A stretch of DNA of 64,000 nucleotides from Jatrophihabitans_A sp035248685. Lineage in GTDB: Bacteria; Actinomycetota; Actinomycetes; Mycobacteriales; Jatrophihabitantaceae. Position numbers and translations under genes: made by a program. Positions 26,753 to 35,184 of the stretch are shown here, piece by piece. A model generated the notes under the pieces. That model did not search any database, was not told the origin of the DNA, and saw only the letters and a list, made by a program, of their open reading frames with translations. Numbering within the stretch: the first letter of the stretch is position 1; every line of letters starts with the position of its first letter. The stretch spans positions 117,831-181,830 of the forward strand of contig DATFHF010000036.1 of NCBI GenBank assembly GCA_035248685.1. Reading direction: 5' to 3'.

Positions 26753-27223
26753 ATGGAACGCCAATACCCACCCTTCGGCCAGATTCCGGGGCCGATAGCT
26801 GCCGCTCCGTATCTGGTGCGGCAGACGCCGCAGGCAGCGCTCTCCCTCACTGCCTTTCAGGTGCTCCCGTCCGGCGTGCTGGTGCTCTTGAGGACCTCGA
26901 CACGCGAGCCCGCACTCGTCGATGCCAGATACTCCTTCGAGGCAATGTCAGCGGACGAGCCCACTCAGCTCCAGGTCTGGGTCGAATCAGCTCCGGGGGA
27001 GGAGTCACGTCGGGTTGCCGCCAACCTCGTCAACGGGAGCCGCGGTCAAGACGAGGGCGTTGACGCACGCGTCTTCACCCTCTGGTTCCCAGTCGACCTC
27101 CAAGCCAACGACGGGCCGCTCGTCCTCCGGCTCGAATGGCCCGAGGCCGACATCGTGCACGAGACAGTGACACTCGAACCTACCGACATCCGAGCCGCGC
27201 TTGCGATCGCATACGTGCCTTAG
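26753..27223 (+). CDS. Hypothetical protein
   Basis: 156 aa, starting after GAGGAG. Cytoplasmic-looking, no membrane segment. It shows alternating beta-strand patterns ('FQVLPSGVLVLLRTSTRE', 'ARVFTLWFPVDLQANDGPLV', 'LVLRLEWPEADI'), like an immunoglobulin/C2-like beta sandwich. Not assigned to a family. Confidence 0.6.
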   Translation: MERQYPPFGQIPGPIAAAPYLVRQTPQAALSLTAFQVLPSGVLVLLRTSTREPALVDARYSFEAMSADEPTQLQVWVESAPGEESRRVAANLVNGSRGQDEGVDARVFTLWFPVDLQANDGPLVLRLEWPEADIVHETVTLEPTDIRAALAIAYVP

Positions 27224-27496
27224 CGACACCTCGTCAGTAAGTCTCCAGCCGGACCGCGAGATCGTCCCTGGTCGCCGAGCTCACGTCGCGCGGCCGCATC
27301 CGGTTGGGAGAGTTCGCCGTCCCGGAGGGCAGGTCGTGCGGTTCGTACGCCCCGCGCACTGAGCCAATTTTAACCTATTTGACCTTCTAACTGGCTTTTG
27401 GACGAACCGTCTATTTCACGGTGTGAGATCCAGGCCTACCGTTTCGCCCACTGATGCTTTGCCTGGCATCGACCATGACCTCGGAAGGAGAACACG

Positions 27497-27835
27497 ATGC
27501 GCGCAGGACGCATCGCAGCTGCGCTCGTGGGCGCGGCGGCGATCAGCATGGTCCCTATCGGCCCGCCGGCGATGGCAACCTCGCTGGCCATCATCTACTT
27601 CGGCTGCCAATCGGACGCCCCTCAAACGTTCGACTGCTACGTGACCTACCAAGGCGGCACGGCGCCGTACACGGTGAATTGGTACGGGTCGCACACCTAC
27701 TTCACGGACAAGGAGGCGTACGAGGCCCACGGCAGATGCATAACCGGGGTGTATCAGGTAGAGGTGGTGGTCACGGACAGCGCCGGCAACCAGGTGACGA
27801 GCAATCCCACCGCCCAGTTCCCGTGCTCCAGCTGA
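27497..27835 (+). CDS. Small secreted protein with Ig-like/PKD-like strand pattern
   Basis: 112 aa. AGGAG lies 7 bp upstream of ATG 27497. A signal peptide runs to about residue 27 ('GPPAMA'); the mature part has four Cys and the pattern 'GGTAPYTVNWYG' and 'YQVEVVVTDSAGNQVTS', typical of PKD/Ig-like extracellular domains. Function unknown. Confidence 0.65.
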   Translation: MRAGRIAAALVGAAAISMVPIGPPAMATSLAIIYFGCQSDAPQTFDCYVTYQGGTAPYTVNWYGSHTYFTDKEAYEAHGRCITGVYQVEVVVTDSAGNQVTSNPTAQFPCSS

Positions 27836-28009
27836 TTTCGATCGCCCTGGCCCGAACGGAGCGGTGCCGCGGTACGGGCCACCTGCCGCGGCACCGCGCA
27901 ATCGGCGTTATGCGGTTTGGCAAACAAGTGTCAAGGATCAGCCGAAGTAGCTGGAAAGTCGGGTGACAGGCCGTTCATTTAGCCCGGAGATACTGGGCTT
28001 CAGCGGTTC

Positions 28010-28606
28010 TTGGGCGTTCATCTCGATACCTGCGCCAACGCCAGCACCACGCCGCTCTGCCTCACCAGCGGGAACGGGCTGCTCGTACCTCTGAAACGAG
28101 TAATTTTGCTTCCAGACCCCATTGACCAGCTCCATGAATCAGCCGATACTTTCCGGACCATCAACCCAATTACGCTAAATAGAGCCGAGATACGCAGATT
28201 CTGGACCCTGATACTCACCCCAGTGCTGGCTCTAGTCTTCCTCCTCGCCGGAAGCCCCGCCGCGAACGCCTTCGGCAGCGAGGTGCTCGGCTGTGCCTGG
28301 AATGGAGGCACCTGGACCGCCAACACCTGCGGCTACGGCGACGCAGACATCACCTTCTCACCGCAGGGTCTGTCCGGAACTTATTCCTACAGGTGGACGA
28401 TCAGCATTTCCGGCACCGGTTACAACAGCATCGTCAGCGGATGCACCACAACGTCAACCACCTGCACACTCGATGTCCAGCCGAGCACCTACCAGAAACG
28501 GAACATCGACGTCGCCCTGCAGCTGACCCAGTCAGGGGTCAGCCGGACCATCAGCGCCACCGCCTACGTCTATTCCAGCTCCGGCTGCGTTCGCCCCGCC
28601 TGCTAA
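28010..28606 (+). CDS. Probable secreted small Cys-rich protein, start uncertain
   Basis: The reliable part is the C-terminal ~125 residues: hydrophobic 'LILTPVLALVFLLAG', an AxA site ('SPAANA') and a mature domain with six Cys and many Ser/Thr, similar in layout to the 27497 protein. No good ATG/GTG with a ribosome site precedes the signal peptide in frame, so the 5' end may be a TTG at 28010, or the gene may be broken at its start. Function unknown. Confidence 0.4.
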   Translation: MGVHLDTCANASTTPLCLTSGNGLLVPLKRVILLPDPIDQLHESADTFRTINPITLNRAEIRRFWTLILTPVLALVFLLAGSPAANAFGSEVLGCAWNGGTWTANTCGYGDADITFSPQGLSGTYSYRWTISISGTGYNSIVSGCTTTSTTCTLDVQPSTYQKRNIDVALQLTQSGVSRTISATAYVYSSSGCVRPAC

Positions 28607-29068
28607 CTGCCAGCGAAGCGGTCAGCAGGAACAAGGGCCGGGCGCGCGGGTTATCGCGTCGCCGCCCGGATCGGCCTGGCAGTGGTGATGGGTTCGCCGG
28701 GTTCGCCGGGATAGAGCGCGGCTCCTCCGAACCCGCCGCCACCGACCGATCAGCGCGTGCCGATTTGCACCCCGCAGTAACTCTAAGACTATCGTTCGAT
28801 CTACAGCCTTTGCCCCATACCTGACAGAAGGTGGTTATCGGATCTGCGCGTTGCCGTAATGGAACGGGTGTTCCGTATTCGGCTGGATTCGCTGTACCGA
28901 TCGTTCGACCGCTCTACCTGAGGTCATGGGTTGGTCCAGGCAGCCTGCGAGGCATGGATCTTCTTCGCCCACCGCCACACCGACGTCCAGTCGGGAATGA
29001 GCCGCGGCTGGGTGCAGCGCTGGATCGAGCCCCGAAGCTGATCTGCGACAAGGACCGGGCCGAAGACG
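28607..29068. other. Intergenic stretch, no gene seen
   Basis: Only overlapping random frames with no motif or ribosome site. Possible 3' region of the secreted protein. Confidence 0.3.
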
Positions 29069-29290
29069 ATGAGCATCCTGCGACGGGACCTGGACGAGGC
29101 CAGCGTCCCGCGACACCCCGCGCGAGAGGATCGGGGCCGAGCCAACCGTCCGCTGTTGACCGCCGAGCTGGCTACCCAGACTCTCGCCGCCGCCGGCCGG
29201 GCCTTCACAGACCTTGGCTCGCTGCTCGGTGTGCTCGGTGTGCACGGACCCAGCAACGATCACCTCTGGGTCGCCTACGACGAACTGTGA
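29069..29290 (+). CDS. Small hypothetical protein
   Basis: 73 aa, hydrophilic N-terminal half then a helical 'TQTLAAAGRAFTDLGSLLG' segment. It overlaps a following 34-codon frame by GTGA, which is why it is listed as possibly real. No family recognised. Confidence 0.35.
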   Translation: MSILRRDLDEASVPRHPAREDRGRANRPLLTAELATQTLAAAGRAFTDLGSLLGVLGVHGPSNDHLWVAYDEL

Positions 29291-29391
29291 GCCTGGAGCA
29301 GCTCCGATCGAGGCGCGCCGGGGCAGCGCTGGCCGGCTACGGTGATCTGGTCGCAGCCTGGCGGGAGCACCGCCGCGACGGCCTAGTGTGA
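29287..29391 (+). CDS. Very small helical protein
   Basis: 34 aa, GTG start overlapping the previous stop by 4 bp. Composition 'LEQLRSRRAGAALAGYGDLV' suggests one amphipathic helix. It could equally be a remnant of a longer gene. Confidence 0.25.
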   Translation: MSLEQLRSRRAGAALAGYGDLVAAWREHRRDGLV

Positions 29392-29986
29392 CTGCGCCTT
29401 GGTGATCGGGAGTTCGCGGTCGGAGACCTGATCGAACCGGGTCGCTACTTACCGCCGGAATGGCAGCCGCTACACGAGGCCGGCAAACTGCGTATCGACG
29501 GCTCTACATCGTCCGACAAGCCAGCCCAGACCACGCGCAAGCTGGCGCCCCTCGAATGCTGTTCGGGCCTCTTCCGACATGGCGTTAGCCGTGGCATGGG
29601 CGACTTTGGCTGCACCGAACCCCCACGCCCGGTGTCGTCGGCGCAGTCAACCGAGGGGCGGAGCGCACGAAGGACTGCCATAAGCCAGACGACATATGAG
29701 GTACTTCTTATTGCTGCCGCTCGGGGGCGCGCCGATACAGTGCGCTGGCGGCGGTATTCGCGCTATGCCGGGAGGGTAGATGTGCGCTCGGAGGATGAAC
29801 GGCTGAACCGGTAGGCGTCTGGGCTTCACACGGCAACTGTGAATGGGTGGCGATTGGGCCGTGCGTCTACGGTCGGTCTTAATACGTCCTGCAGATAGAT
29901 CAGTCGACACGGCACATGTCGTTTTCACGGCGTGGCATACTTGTCGGCGGGTCTAGAGCAAGGCCAAGTTCGCGTTAGGACCAAAC
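29392..29986. other. Intergenic/decayed stretch upstream of the GAF-ANTAR gene
   Basis: No supported gene. Short protein-like fragments (for example 'GDREFAVGDLIEPG' near 29405) suggest decayed coding DNA. The last ~100 bp (29880-29980) are A/T-richer and likely contain the promoter of the GAF-ANTAR gene. Confidence 0.3.
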
Positions 29987-30724
29987 ATGGTGTCCGACGA
30001 TGCGCTGGATGCTTTCAGAGTGTTCGCCCACGTGGCGCGCGAGCTGGCCGAGCAAGATGGGCTGGGGCAGACCACTGAGCGGCTAATGAAGCTCGCCACC
30101 CAGTTGACCGGTTGCCGGGTCGCCGCAGTGTGGCAGCTATCGCCGCGCGGGGAGACTGTCCTGAAGGGCGCAACCGATCAGTCCTTGGCCCAAGAACTGG
30201 ATAGGATCATCGCCGGCGTCAAAGAGGGCATCGTCCACCATGCCTTAACGCACCGTGCCACCGTCCATACGCCGGACGTGCAGGATGAGACGCGTTGGCC
30301 GCGCTACGTCGCCGCGCTCCTGCACAAACATCTGCCGATCCGATCGGCAATCGCCTACTCCCTCCAGCTGGGCGAGCAGCAGTTCGGCGCGCTGGCGCTG
30401 TATTCCGACCGGCCGCACTTCTTCGACGACAAGCTCATCACCATCGGTGGCGTGCTGGCCGACCACGCCGCGATCGCCTTGGAAGCGGCTACCCTCGCCC
30501 AGCACAATCATCACCTAAAGCAAGCGCTGGAGAGTAACCGGCGAGTAGGCACCGCCATCGGCATCCTCATGGCCCTTAATCAGCTCACCGAACAACAGGC
30601 CTTTGACACGATGCGCGTCGCCTCACAACATCTGCATGTCAAGCTCCGCGACGTTGCCGAACAGATCATCCTCACCGGCGCCACTCCAACCTGGACAGCC
30701 CGACCACCGTTGGGGTCTCGCTAG
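29987..30724 (+). CDS. GAF-ANTAR RNA-binding regulator
   Basis: 245 aa. GAF sensor domain (~residues 10-165: 'LTGCRVAAVWQLS', 'GALALYSDRPHFFDD', 'HAAIALEAA') followed by an ANTAR domain (~180-235: 'ESNRRVGTAIGILMALNQLTEQQAFDTMR'). ANTAR proteins bind two-hexaloop RNA hairpins and antiterminate transcription. This combination is common in actinomycetes. Its target is not evident; no cluster gene is directly downstream. Confidence 0.85.
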   Translation: MVSDDALDAFRVFAHVARELAEQDGLGQTTERLMKLATQLTGCRVAAVWQLSPRGETVLKGATDQSLAQELDRIIAGVKEGIVHHALTHRATVHTPDVQDETRWPRYVAALLHKHLPIRSAIAYSLQLGEQQFGALALYSDRPHFFDDKLITIGGVLADHAAIALEAATLAQHNHHLKQALESNRRVGTAIGILMALNQLTEQQAFDTMRVASQHLHVKLRDVAEQIILTGATPTWTARPPLGSR

Positions 30725-30829
30725 TGGCACGTGGCTCAAGGCGATCTTCGGCCCCACGTCGCCGCCGGCCGCGCTCAAAGCAGGTTAGGTTGCCGGAGCC
30801 GATCAGGCTGCCCAGAAAGAAGGTGCTCT

Positions 30830-31288
30830 ATGTCCGAGCCCATGCCGTACACGCTCGAATTACTAGGTTGCACTGGCTTCTCCCTGACCGGTGATGAGAC
30901 CGCGGCCTTCCTAATGAGCAACGACCCGGGCTCGGATTTCCAACGGTGGATGATCCGCACCGTCTTCCAGCCGGCCGATCGGCTAGCCGGCTTCGTTTTC
31001 GTCAATGTCGCGACGGATAAGCCGTTGAAGTTCATGGGCGCGAATAAGCACTTGGGGATGGGTGCCCGAGGCGACCTTGATGCACGGGTTCTCTGGCAAC
31101 TCTCCATACTCGAGATACTCAACCAAGGACCGTTCTGGCAGATCACCGCCTTCACCGACTCAAGTCAAGCGGTCGACGCCTACGGTCCCGATGGCTGCAG
31201 AGACGGTGCTGTTGTCCAGAGCCACGACCGTAACCAGACCAACCGACAGCTATGGGCGCTCCGGCCTTCAGCGGTCACTCCCGGCTAA
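30830..31288 (+). CDS. Hypothetical protein, possible beta-trefoil (ricin-like) fold
   Basis: 152 aa. 'AAGAAGGTG' precedes ATG 30830. No signal peptide. Patterns 'SDFQRWMIRTVF', 'VNVATDKPLKFMGANKHLG' and 'NQTNRQLWALRP' recall the QxW-type repeats of ricin-like trefoil domains, which bind sugars. The family call is weak. It is the last apparently intact non-cluster gene before the right arm. Confidence 0.45.
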   Translation: MSEPMPYTLELLGCTGFSLTGDETAAFLMSNDPGSDFQRWMIRTVFQPADRLAGFVFVNVATDKPLKFMGANKHLGMGARGDLDARVLWQLSILEILNQGPFWQITAFTDSSQAVDAYGPDGCRDGAVVQSHDRNQTNRQLWALRPSAVTPG

Positions 31289-31350
31289 GTTCAAAGTAGG
31301 TTAGATCGCCAAGGAGGGCGCCGAACCGGGCAAGCAATCGCTACCGGTGG

Positions 31351-31629
31351 TTAACAGCACCACGCTGCCTGATCAGTGTCCGCGGCAGCAGGGAACGCAT
31401 TCGGAGCCGGGTACGTCGGAGGACCGTACCGGGTCGCGCGAGCCTGGCCGACCGTCGTCGCTATTTCGGTCAGAACCGCGTCACCCAATGCCGAACGGCA
31501 CAAACTATTAGCTGCGCCGGCCACCGGTCGAGACGCCGAACGCGAATGATGATGTTTCACCAACAGTATCGGCACCAGCGCGAGTAGCAGCACCGCGAGG
31601 CCGATGCTGACCGGTACGAGCCAGTGGGT
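31351..31629 (-). pseudogene. Membrane-anchored protein fragment
   Basis: A frame opening without a proper start gives 'LVPVSIGLAVLLLALVPILL' (one membrane anchor) followed by ~60 extracytoplasmic residues. Its upstream end abuts the truncated aminotransferase, suggesting the 5' part of the gene was lost at a recombination junction. A GTG at 31593 is possible but starts inside the membrane segment. Confidence 0.35.
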
Positions 31630-31850
31630 CGGGCAGTGTCGCAGACAGCGCGGTGGCCAGCTCGACCACCGGCCGGCTCAGCATCCCGCTGAACAGGTGG
31701 TCCAGCCAAGCGACCGCACCGTTGACCGCCGCGACGATCTCTGGGTGGCTGTGCCCCAGCACTGCGCTCATCTGTCCGGACGTGAAGTCCAAGATCGCCG
31801 CGCCGTCCTCGTCATAGACGTAGCTGCTCGTCGGCCGACAGCGAGCTTCA
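31619..31850 (-). pseudogene. Truncated class III aminotransferase (2,2-dialkylglycine decarboxylase-like), N-terminal fragment
   Basis: About 70 residues remain: 'YVYDEDGAAILDFTSGQMSA', 'VLGHSHPEIVAAVNGAVAWL' and 'HLFSGMLSRPVVELATALSA', a clear N-terminal region of class III PLP aminotransferases. The PLP-lysine half is absent and the frame runs into unrelated DNA near 31620. It differs from the intact ArgD-like gene at 6067-7287. It marks the left edge of the right cluster arm. Confidence 0.65.
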
Positions 31851-31883
31851 GTTGTCTAGAACGTCCTTCTTACGGGGTGCCTA

Positions 31884-31912
31884 TTGCAGGTAGAGAGATA
31901 TATCGTTATTGT
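31884..31912 (+). promoter_or_regulatory. Candidate promoter of the right-arm operon
   Basis: TTGCAG (31884-31889), a 17-bp spacer, and TATTGT (31907-31912) lie in an A/T-rich stretch 28 bp before the first right-arm gene, which has its own GGAGG ribosome site. Hexamer matches are partial. Confidence 0.35.
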
Positions 31913-31939
31913 CCGCTTACCTCTGCTGTAGGAGGCGAG

Positions 31940-32722
31940 ATGATCGCTGCGGCACATGCGAACAGTGCGATCCCTACGACTGCGTACCTGGCGGTCCTGC
32001 CATATCGCCAAGGGGTAGTGGACGACATCGTCCACCTGCTTGCGGCATGCGGAGCCGTCAAGCTCACCGGGATGACAGATCCCACCCAGCTCGGACCGCT
32101 CGCCGAACGGCTCGGCGAAATTTTCCTGCCGATCCTGCAAGACGGCGATCAGGCCAAGCCGGTATCGCGAGACGCGCAGATCTATGAGGTGCGGGTAAAG
32201 AATGCCGGCGACGGCGAGCTGGATCGTTATGACGAGACGATCCTGTCCAGCGTTAAAGATGACTTTGACTTGCACACCGACGGCTACAACCAACCGCAAC
32301 CACCGAAGTACATGCTGCTGCTGCGCACCGACGCCAGTCCCGAGCTGCCGGCCAGCTATCTAGCCGACGCCACGCTGCTGCTAGATCTGCTCACCGAAGA
32401 CGAGTTGAGCCTGCTCGCTCGGCCGATCTTCCCGACCGCCGAAGGGTGCCTGCCAGCGCTCACGGTCGAGGAAGGTCGGGTCCGAGTGCGCTGGAATGCC
32501 GAGCTGGTACGCCGCTGGTTGCGCCGGTCGGACAGCGACGCAGCGGCTGCCGAACAGGCATTGGCGTTGCTCGGCCGACGGTTACCAGAGATCATGCTGG
32601 TCGACCACATTCATCAGCACGAGTGCCTAATCCTGGACAACAGTCGTTGGTTGCACGGGCGCTCCGCGCTCCGGCCGGACAGCGAGCGGGTGTTGTTGCG
32701 CGCTTGGGTAGCAGCTGCCTGA
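31940..32722 (+). CDS. Fe(II)/2-oxoglutarate dioxygenase (clavaminate synthase/TauD-like)
   Basis: 260 aa. Iron-binding facial triad: His112 and Asp114 in 'DLHTDGYNQ', distal His239 in 'NSRWLHGRSAL', with a following Arg for 2-oxoglutarate ('SERVLLRAW'). The family hydroxylates or desaturates amino-acid-type substrates. GGAGG sits 5 bp before ATG 31940. It is the first gene of the right-arm operon; a second TauD-type enzyme lies two genes on, so the two probably make successive oxidations on the same scaffold. Confidence 0.8.
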   Translation: MIAAAHANSAIPTTAYLAVLPYRQGVVDDIVHLLAACGAVKLTGMTDPTQLGPLAERLGEIFLPILQDGDQAKPVSRDAQIYEVRVKNAGDGELDRYDETILSSVKDDFDLHTDGYNQPQPPKYMLLLRTDASPELPASYLADATLLLDLLTEDELSLLARPIFPTAEGCLPALTVEEGRVRVRWNAELVRRWLRRSDSDAAAAEQALALLGRRLPEIMLVDHIHQHECLILDNSRWLHGRSALRPDSERVLLRAWVAAA

Positions 32723-32746
32723 TCGCGCATTCGCTTCGGGAGGGGG

Positions 32747-33667
32747 ATGTTGTCGATCTTCGGAGAGCAAATCCTATTCGGCGTACACACCGGGTTGCAG
32801 GAGACCACCGTCGCCGAGCTGACTGGCCTGTGGACCGCGTTGGATCAGGCCGGCTACGGCTGGATCTCGATCTGGGATCACTTCTACAGCGCGGAGCGAT
32901 CTGGCAAGTCGATGTGCCTGGAGGCCGTTGCGATGCACGCATTGCTGGCCGCCAGCACTCGGCACGTGCGCTGCGGTGCGCTGGTGTACAACGTCGGGTA
33001 CCGACATCCGGCAGTACTGGCCAACGCCATCGCGACTATCGATCACATCTCCGGTGGCCGGGTCACCCTCGGCCTGGGCTGCGGATGGCATGAGTTGGAG
33101 CATCGGGCCTACGGCCTGGCATTCGACTCGCCGGGGCGTCGGCTGGACCGGCTGGCCGAGGCGGCCAGCTGCATCCGCTCGCTGCTCACCGAGGAGACCA
33201 CCGACTTCGCAGGACGCTATTACACGTTCACCGGCGCTCGCTGCGACCCGAAGCCAGTTCAGCGGAAACTGCCGATCATTATCGGCGGCGGCGGTCCGCG
33301 GCGCACGCTTCGGTTGGTGGCACAGTATTCCGATGCGCTCAACCTCGGGTTCGTGTCGCCGGCCGAGTATCAGGCGAAACTGGCGATCCTGCACGAGCAC
33401 TGCACCGCAGTGGGCCGCGATCCGGCTTCCATCGGGCGGACCGTGAATCTGGGAATCCAGTTCGCTGACACTCCCGCCGGGTATCAGCACATGCCCTTCG
33501 ACACTGCGCACGGAATCTTGCGCGGAACGGCTGAAGAAATGATCGATCAGGTAGCTGAATACGTGGTCATCGGCGTCCAGCAGGTGAATTTCGCGGTCCG
33601 GGCGCCATTCTGCACCGACGAGTTGCTGGATTTTGCGAAGGTACTGGAATTGAGCGCGCCGTGCTGA
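32747..33667 (+). CDS. LLM-class F420-dependent oxidoreductase (LmbY/Apd6 candidate)
   Basis: 306 aa luciferase-like TIM barrel: 'TGLQETTVAELTGLWTALDQ', 'ISIWDHF', 'VTLGLGCGWHELEHRAYGL', 'LPIIIGGGGPRRTLRLVAQY' - the pattern of the F420-dependent branch. In APD pathways LmbY, SibT, TomJ and HrmD are F420-dependent reductases that saturate a pyrroline diene late in the route; this is the best candidate in the window. ATG 32747 follows 'GGGAGGGGG'. Overlaps the next gene by 7 bp. Confidence 0.65.
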   Translation: MLSIFGEQILFGVHTGLQETTVAELTGLWTALDQAGYGWISIWDHFYSAERSGKSMCLEAVAMHALLAASTRHVRCGALVYNVGYRHPAVLANAIATIDHISGGRVTLGLGCGWHELEHRAYGLAFDSPGRRLDRLAEAASCIRSLLTEETTDFAGRYYTFTGARCDPKPVQRKLPIIIGGGGPRRTLRLVAQYSDALNLGFVSPAEYQAKLAILHEHCTAVGRDPASIGRTVNLGIQFADTPAGYQHMPFDTAHGILRGTAEEMIDQVAEYVVIGVQQVNFAVRAPFCTDELLDFAKVLELSAPC

Positions 33668-34503
33668 CCACCGGCAGCGTGGAGAACTTCCAGATCCGAC
33701 CGTATGCAGGCGCGGTCGGTGCGCGCATCGAGGGTTTGCGGCTGGTCGAGTTGACGCCAGGATCGGATCCGGCACGTATGGTCAATCAGGCCCTGTGGGA
33801 TTACGGGATGCTGGTGGTGGGCCAGCAATTCCTCACGCCGGCCGGCCTGGTTGCAGTCACCCGACTATTCGGCGAGCCGATGGTGCATCCGCTGGTGCCG
33901 CACCACCCGGATCATCCGGAAGTCATCGTGATCGACTCCCAAGAACGCCGTAGTCGCGGACGTACCGATTTCTGGCACGCCGACGCGACGTTCTCACCCA
34001 CCCCGCCCATTATCACGCTGCTACAGTCGGAAATCATTCCGGCGGCTGGCGGCGACACGATGTTTGCCAACCAGGCTTTGGCACTTCAGGGAATGTCACC
34101 CGCCCTGCGACGCATGCTGGCGCCACTGCGGGCGGTGCATTCCTCAGACGAACTCGCGACGGCGGTCGGTCGCTCGAGTGACATCTCGGTCATCAGCCAT
34201 CCGGTAATCCGCCGCCATGACGAGACAGGTGTGTCGGCGCTATATGTCAACGCCGGTTTCACCCGCCACTTCGAAGGCATGACGGTGGCGGAGTCGCAGC
34301 CTTTGCTGCGCCACCTGTACGAGGTCGCCGCCGCACCGGAGATCGGTTGCCGGCACACCTGGACGCTGGGTGACCTGCTCATTTGGGACAACCGGCTGGT
34401 GCAGCACTATGCGGTGCCCGATTACCGCGACGACCACCGCCGGATGATCCGCACGGTGGTGGCCGGCAGCGTGCCGATCGCGGCTTCCCTGGAGGATTTA
34501 TGA
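33661..34503 (+). CDS. TauD/TfdA-family Fe(II)/2-oxoglutarate dioxygenase
   Basis: 280 aa. His106 and Asp108 in 'FWHADATF', distal His249 in 'NRLVQHYAV' and the oxoglutarate Arg in 'RRMIRTVV' make a complete active site. 'TPPIITLLQSEIIPAAGGDT' matches the TauD core. GTG start at 33661. Couples to the VOC gene by ATGA. It is unlikely to be sulfur scavenging in this context; it would tailor the product or a precursor. Confidence 0.82.
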   Translation: MLTTGSVENFQIRPYAGAVGARIEGLRLVELTPGSDPARMVNQALWDYGMLVVGQQFLTPAGLVAVTRLFGEPMVHPLVPHHPDHPEVIVIDSQERRSRGRTDFWHADATFSPTPPIITLLQSEIIPAAGGDTMFANQALALQGMSPALRRMLAPLRAVHSSDELATAVGRSSDISVISHPVIRRHDETGVSALYVNAGFTRHFEGMTVAESQPLLRHLYEVAAAPEIGCRHTWTLGDLLIWDNRLVQHYAVPDYRDDHRRMIRTVVAGSVPIAASLEDL

Positions 34504-35114
34504 ACGATAAGCCCTTGGCGCTGCGTGGCATCGACCACCTCGCGATCGGTACCGATGACATGGCAGCGAGCCTGCAGTTCTACGTCGGCGTGCTCGGCTT
34601 TCGCATCGTCAATGCGATGCGCACGCCGCCGGGCGCCGATGAAACCGGCGAGTTGGTCGAACTCGCCGAGCGTACTGAGCGATCCGACTTCCGCCGGCCA
34701 CCAGGAGCGCCGCCGTTCACCGGAATCCGTCATTACAACATTGGCCTCGGCAACGACACGCTGCTGGGCATCTTCGAATATCCGAAGGGCACTCAGGCCG
34801 CCAACCGAGATTGTGTCGGGGCGCTACAGCACATCGCCTTCCATGCATCGAAGGCGGAATTCGACCGGGTGACCTCGGTGCTCGATGCTGCCGGCGTCTC
34901 CTACCTGGGCCCCTTCTGCTTGCCGGACGGGCATACCACCATCAACTTCTTCGACCCCAACGGCATCCGCCTGGAGGTGGTCACCGACGTGGACCATTCT
35001 GATTACAGCTCAGTGGAGTTCGTCGCGATGACTGAGGACGAGATCCGAAGCGAACTGCACACGCTGGTTTCGGCGGCTGAAGCCGAGCGGTTCCTGCGGA
35101 GCGGGCGGGCCTGA
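34500..35114 (+). CDS. Two-strand VOC (glyoxalase/dioxygenase superfamily) protein
   Basis: 204 aa. 'GIDHLAIGTDDMAASLQFYV' with His13, 'LQHIAFHAS' His, and 'FFDPNGIRLEVV' Glu give a complete VOC metal site. GGAGG lies 5 bp before ATG 34500. The family includes extradiol dioxygenases, isomerases and resistance proteins; no specific reaction can be read. Distinct from the 157-aa DOPA dioxygenase in the left arm. Confidence 0.7.
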   Translation: MNDKPLALRGIDHLAIGTDDMAASLQFYVGVLGFRIVNAMRTPPGADETGELVELAERTERSDFRRPPGAPPFTGIRHYNIGLGNDTLLGIFEYPKGTQAANRDCVGALQHIAFHASKAEFDRVTSVLDAAGVSYLGPFCLPDGHTTINFFDPNGIRLEVVTDVDHSDYSSVEFVAMTEDEIRSELHTLVSAAEAERFLRSGRA

Positions 35115-35184
35115 TGCGGTCAGCAAAGTCGACCGCCTCGGGTTTCACACGCACGGACCGGCTAATGTCCCGCGGGACAAGCCG

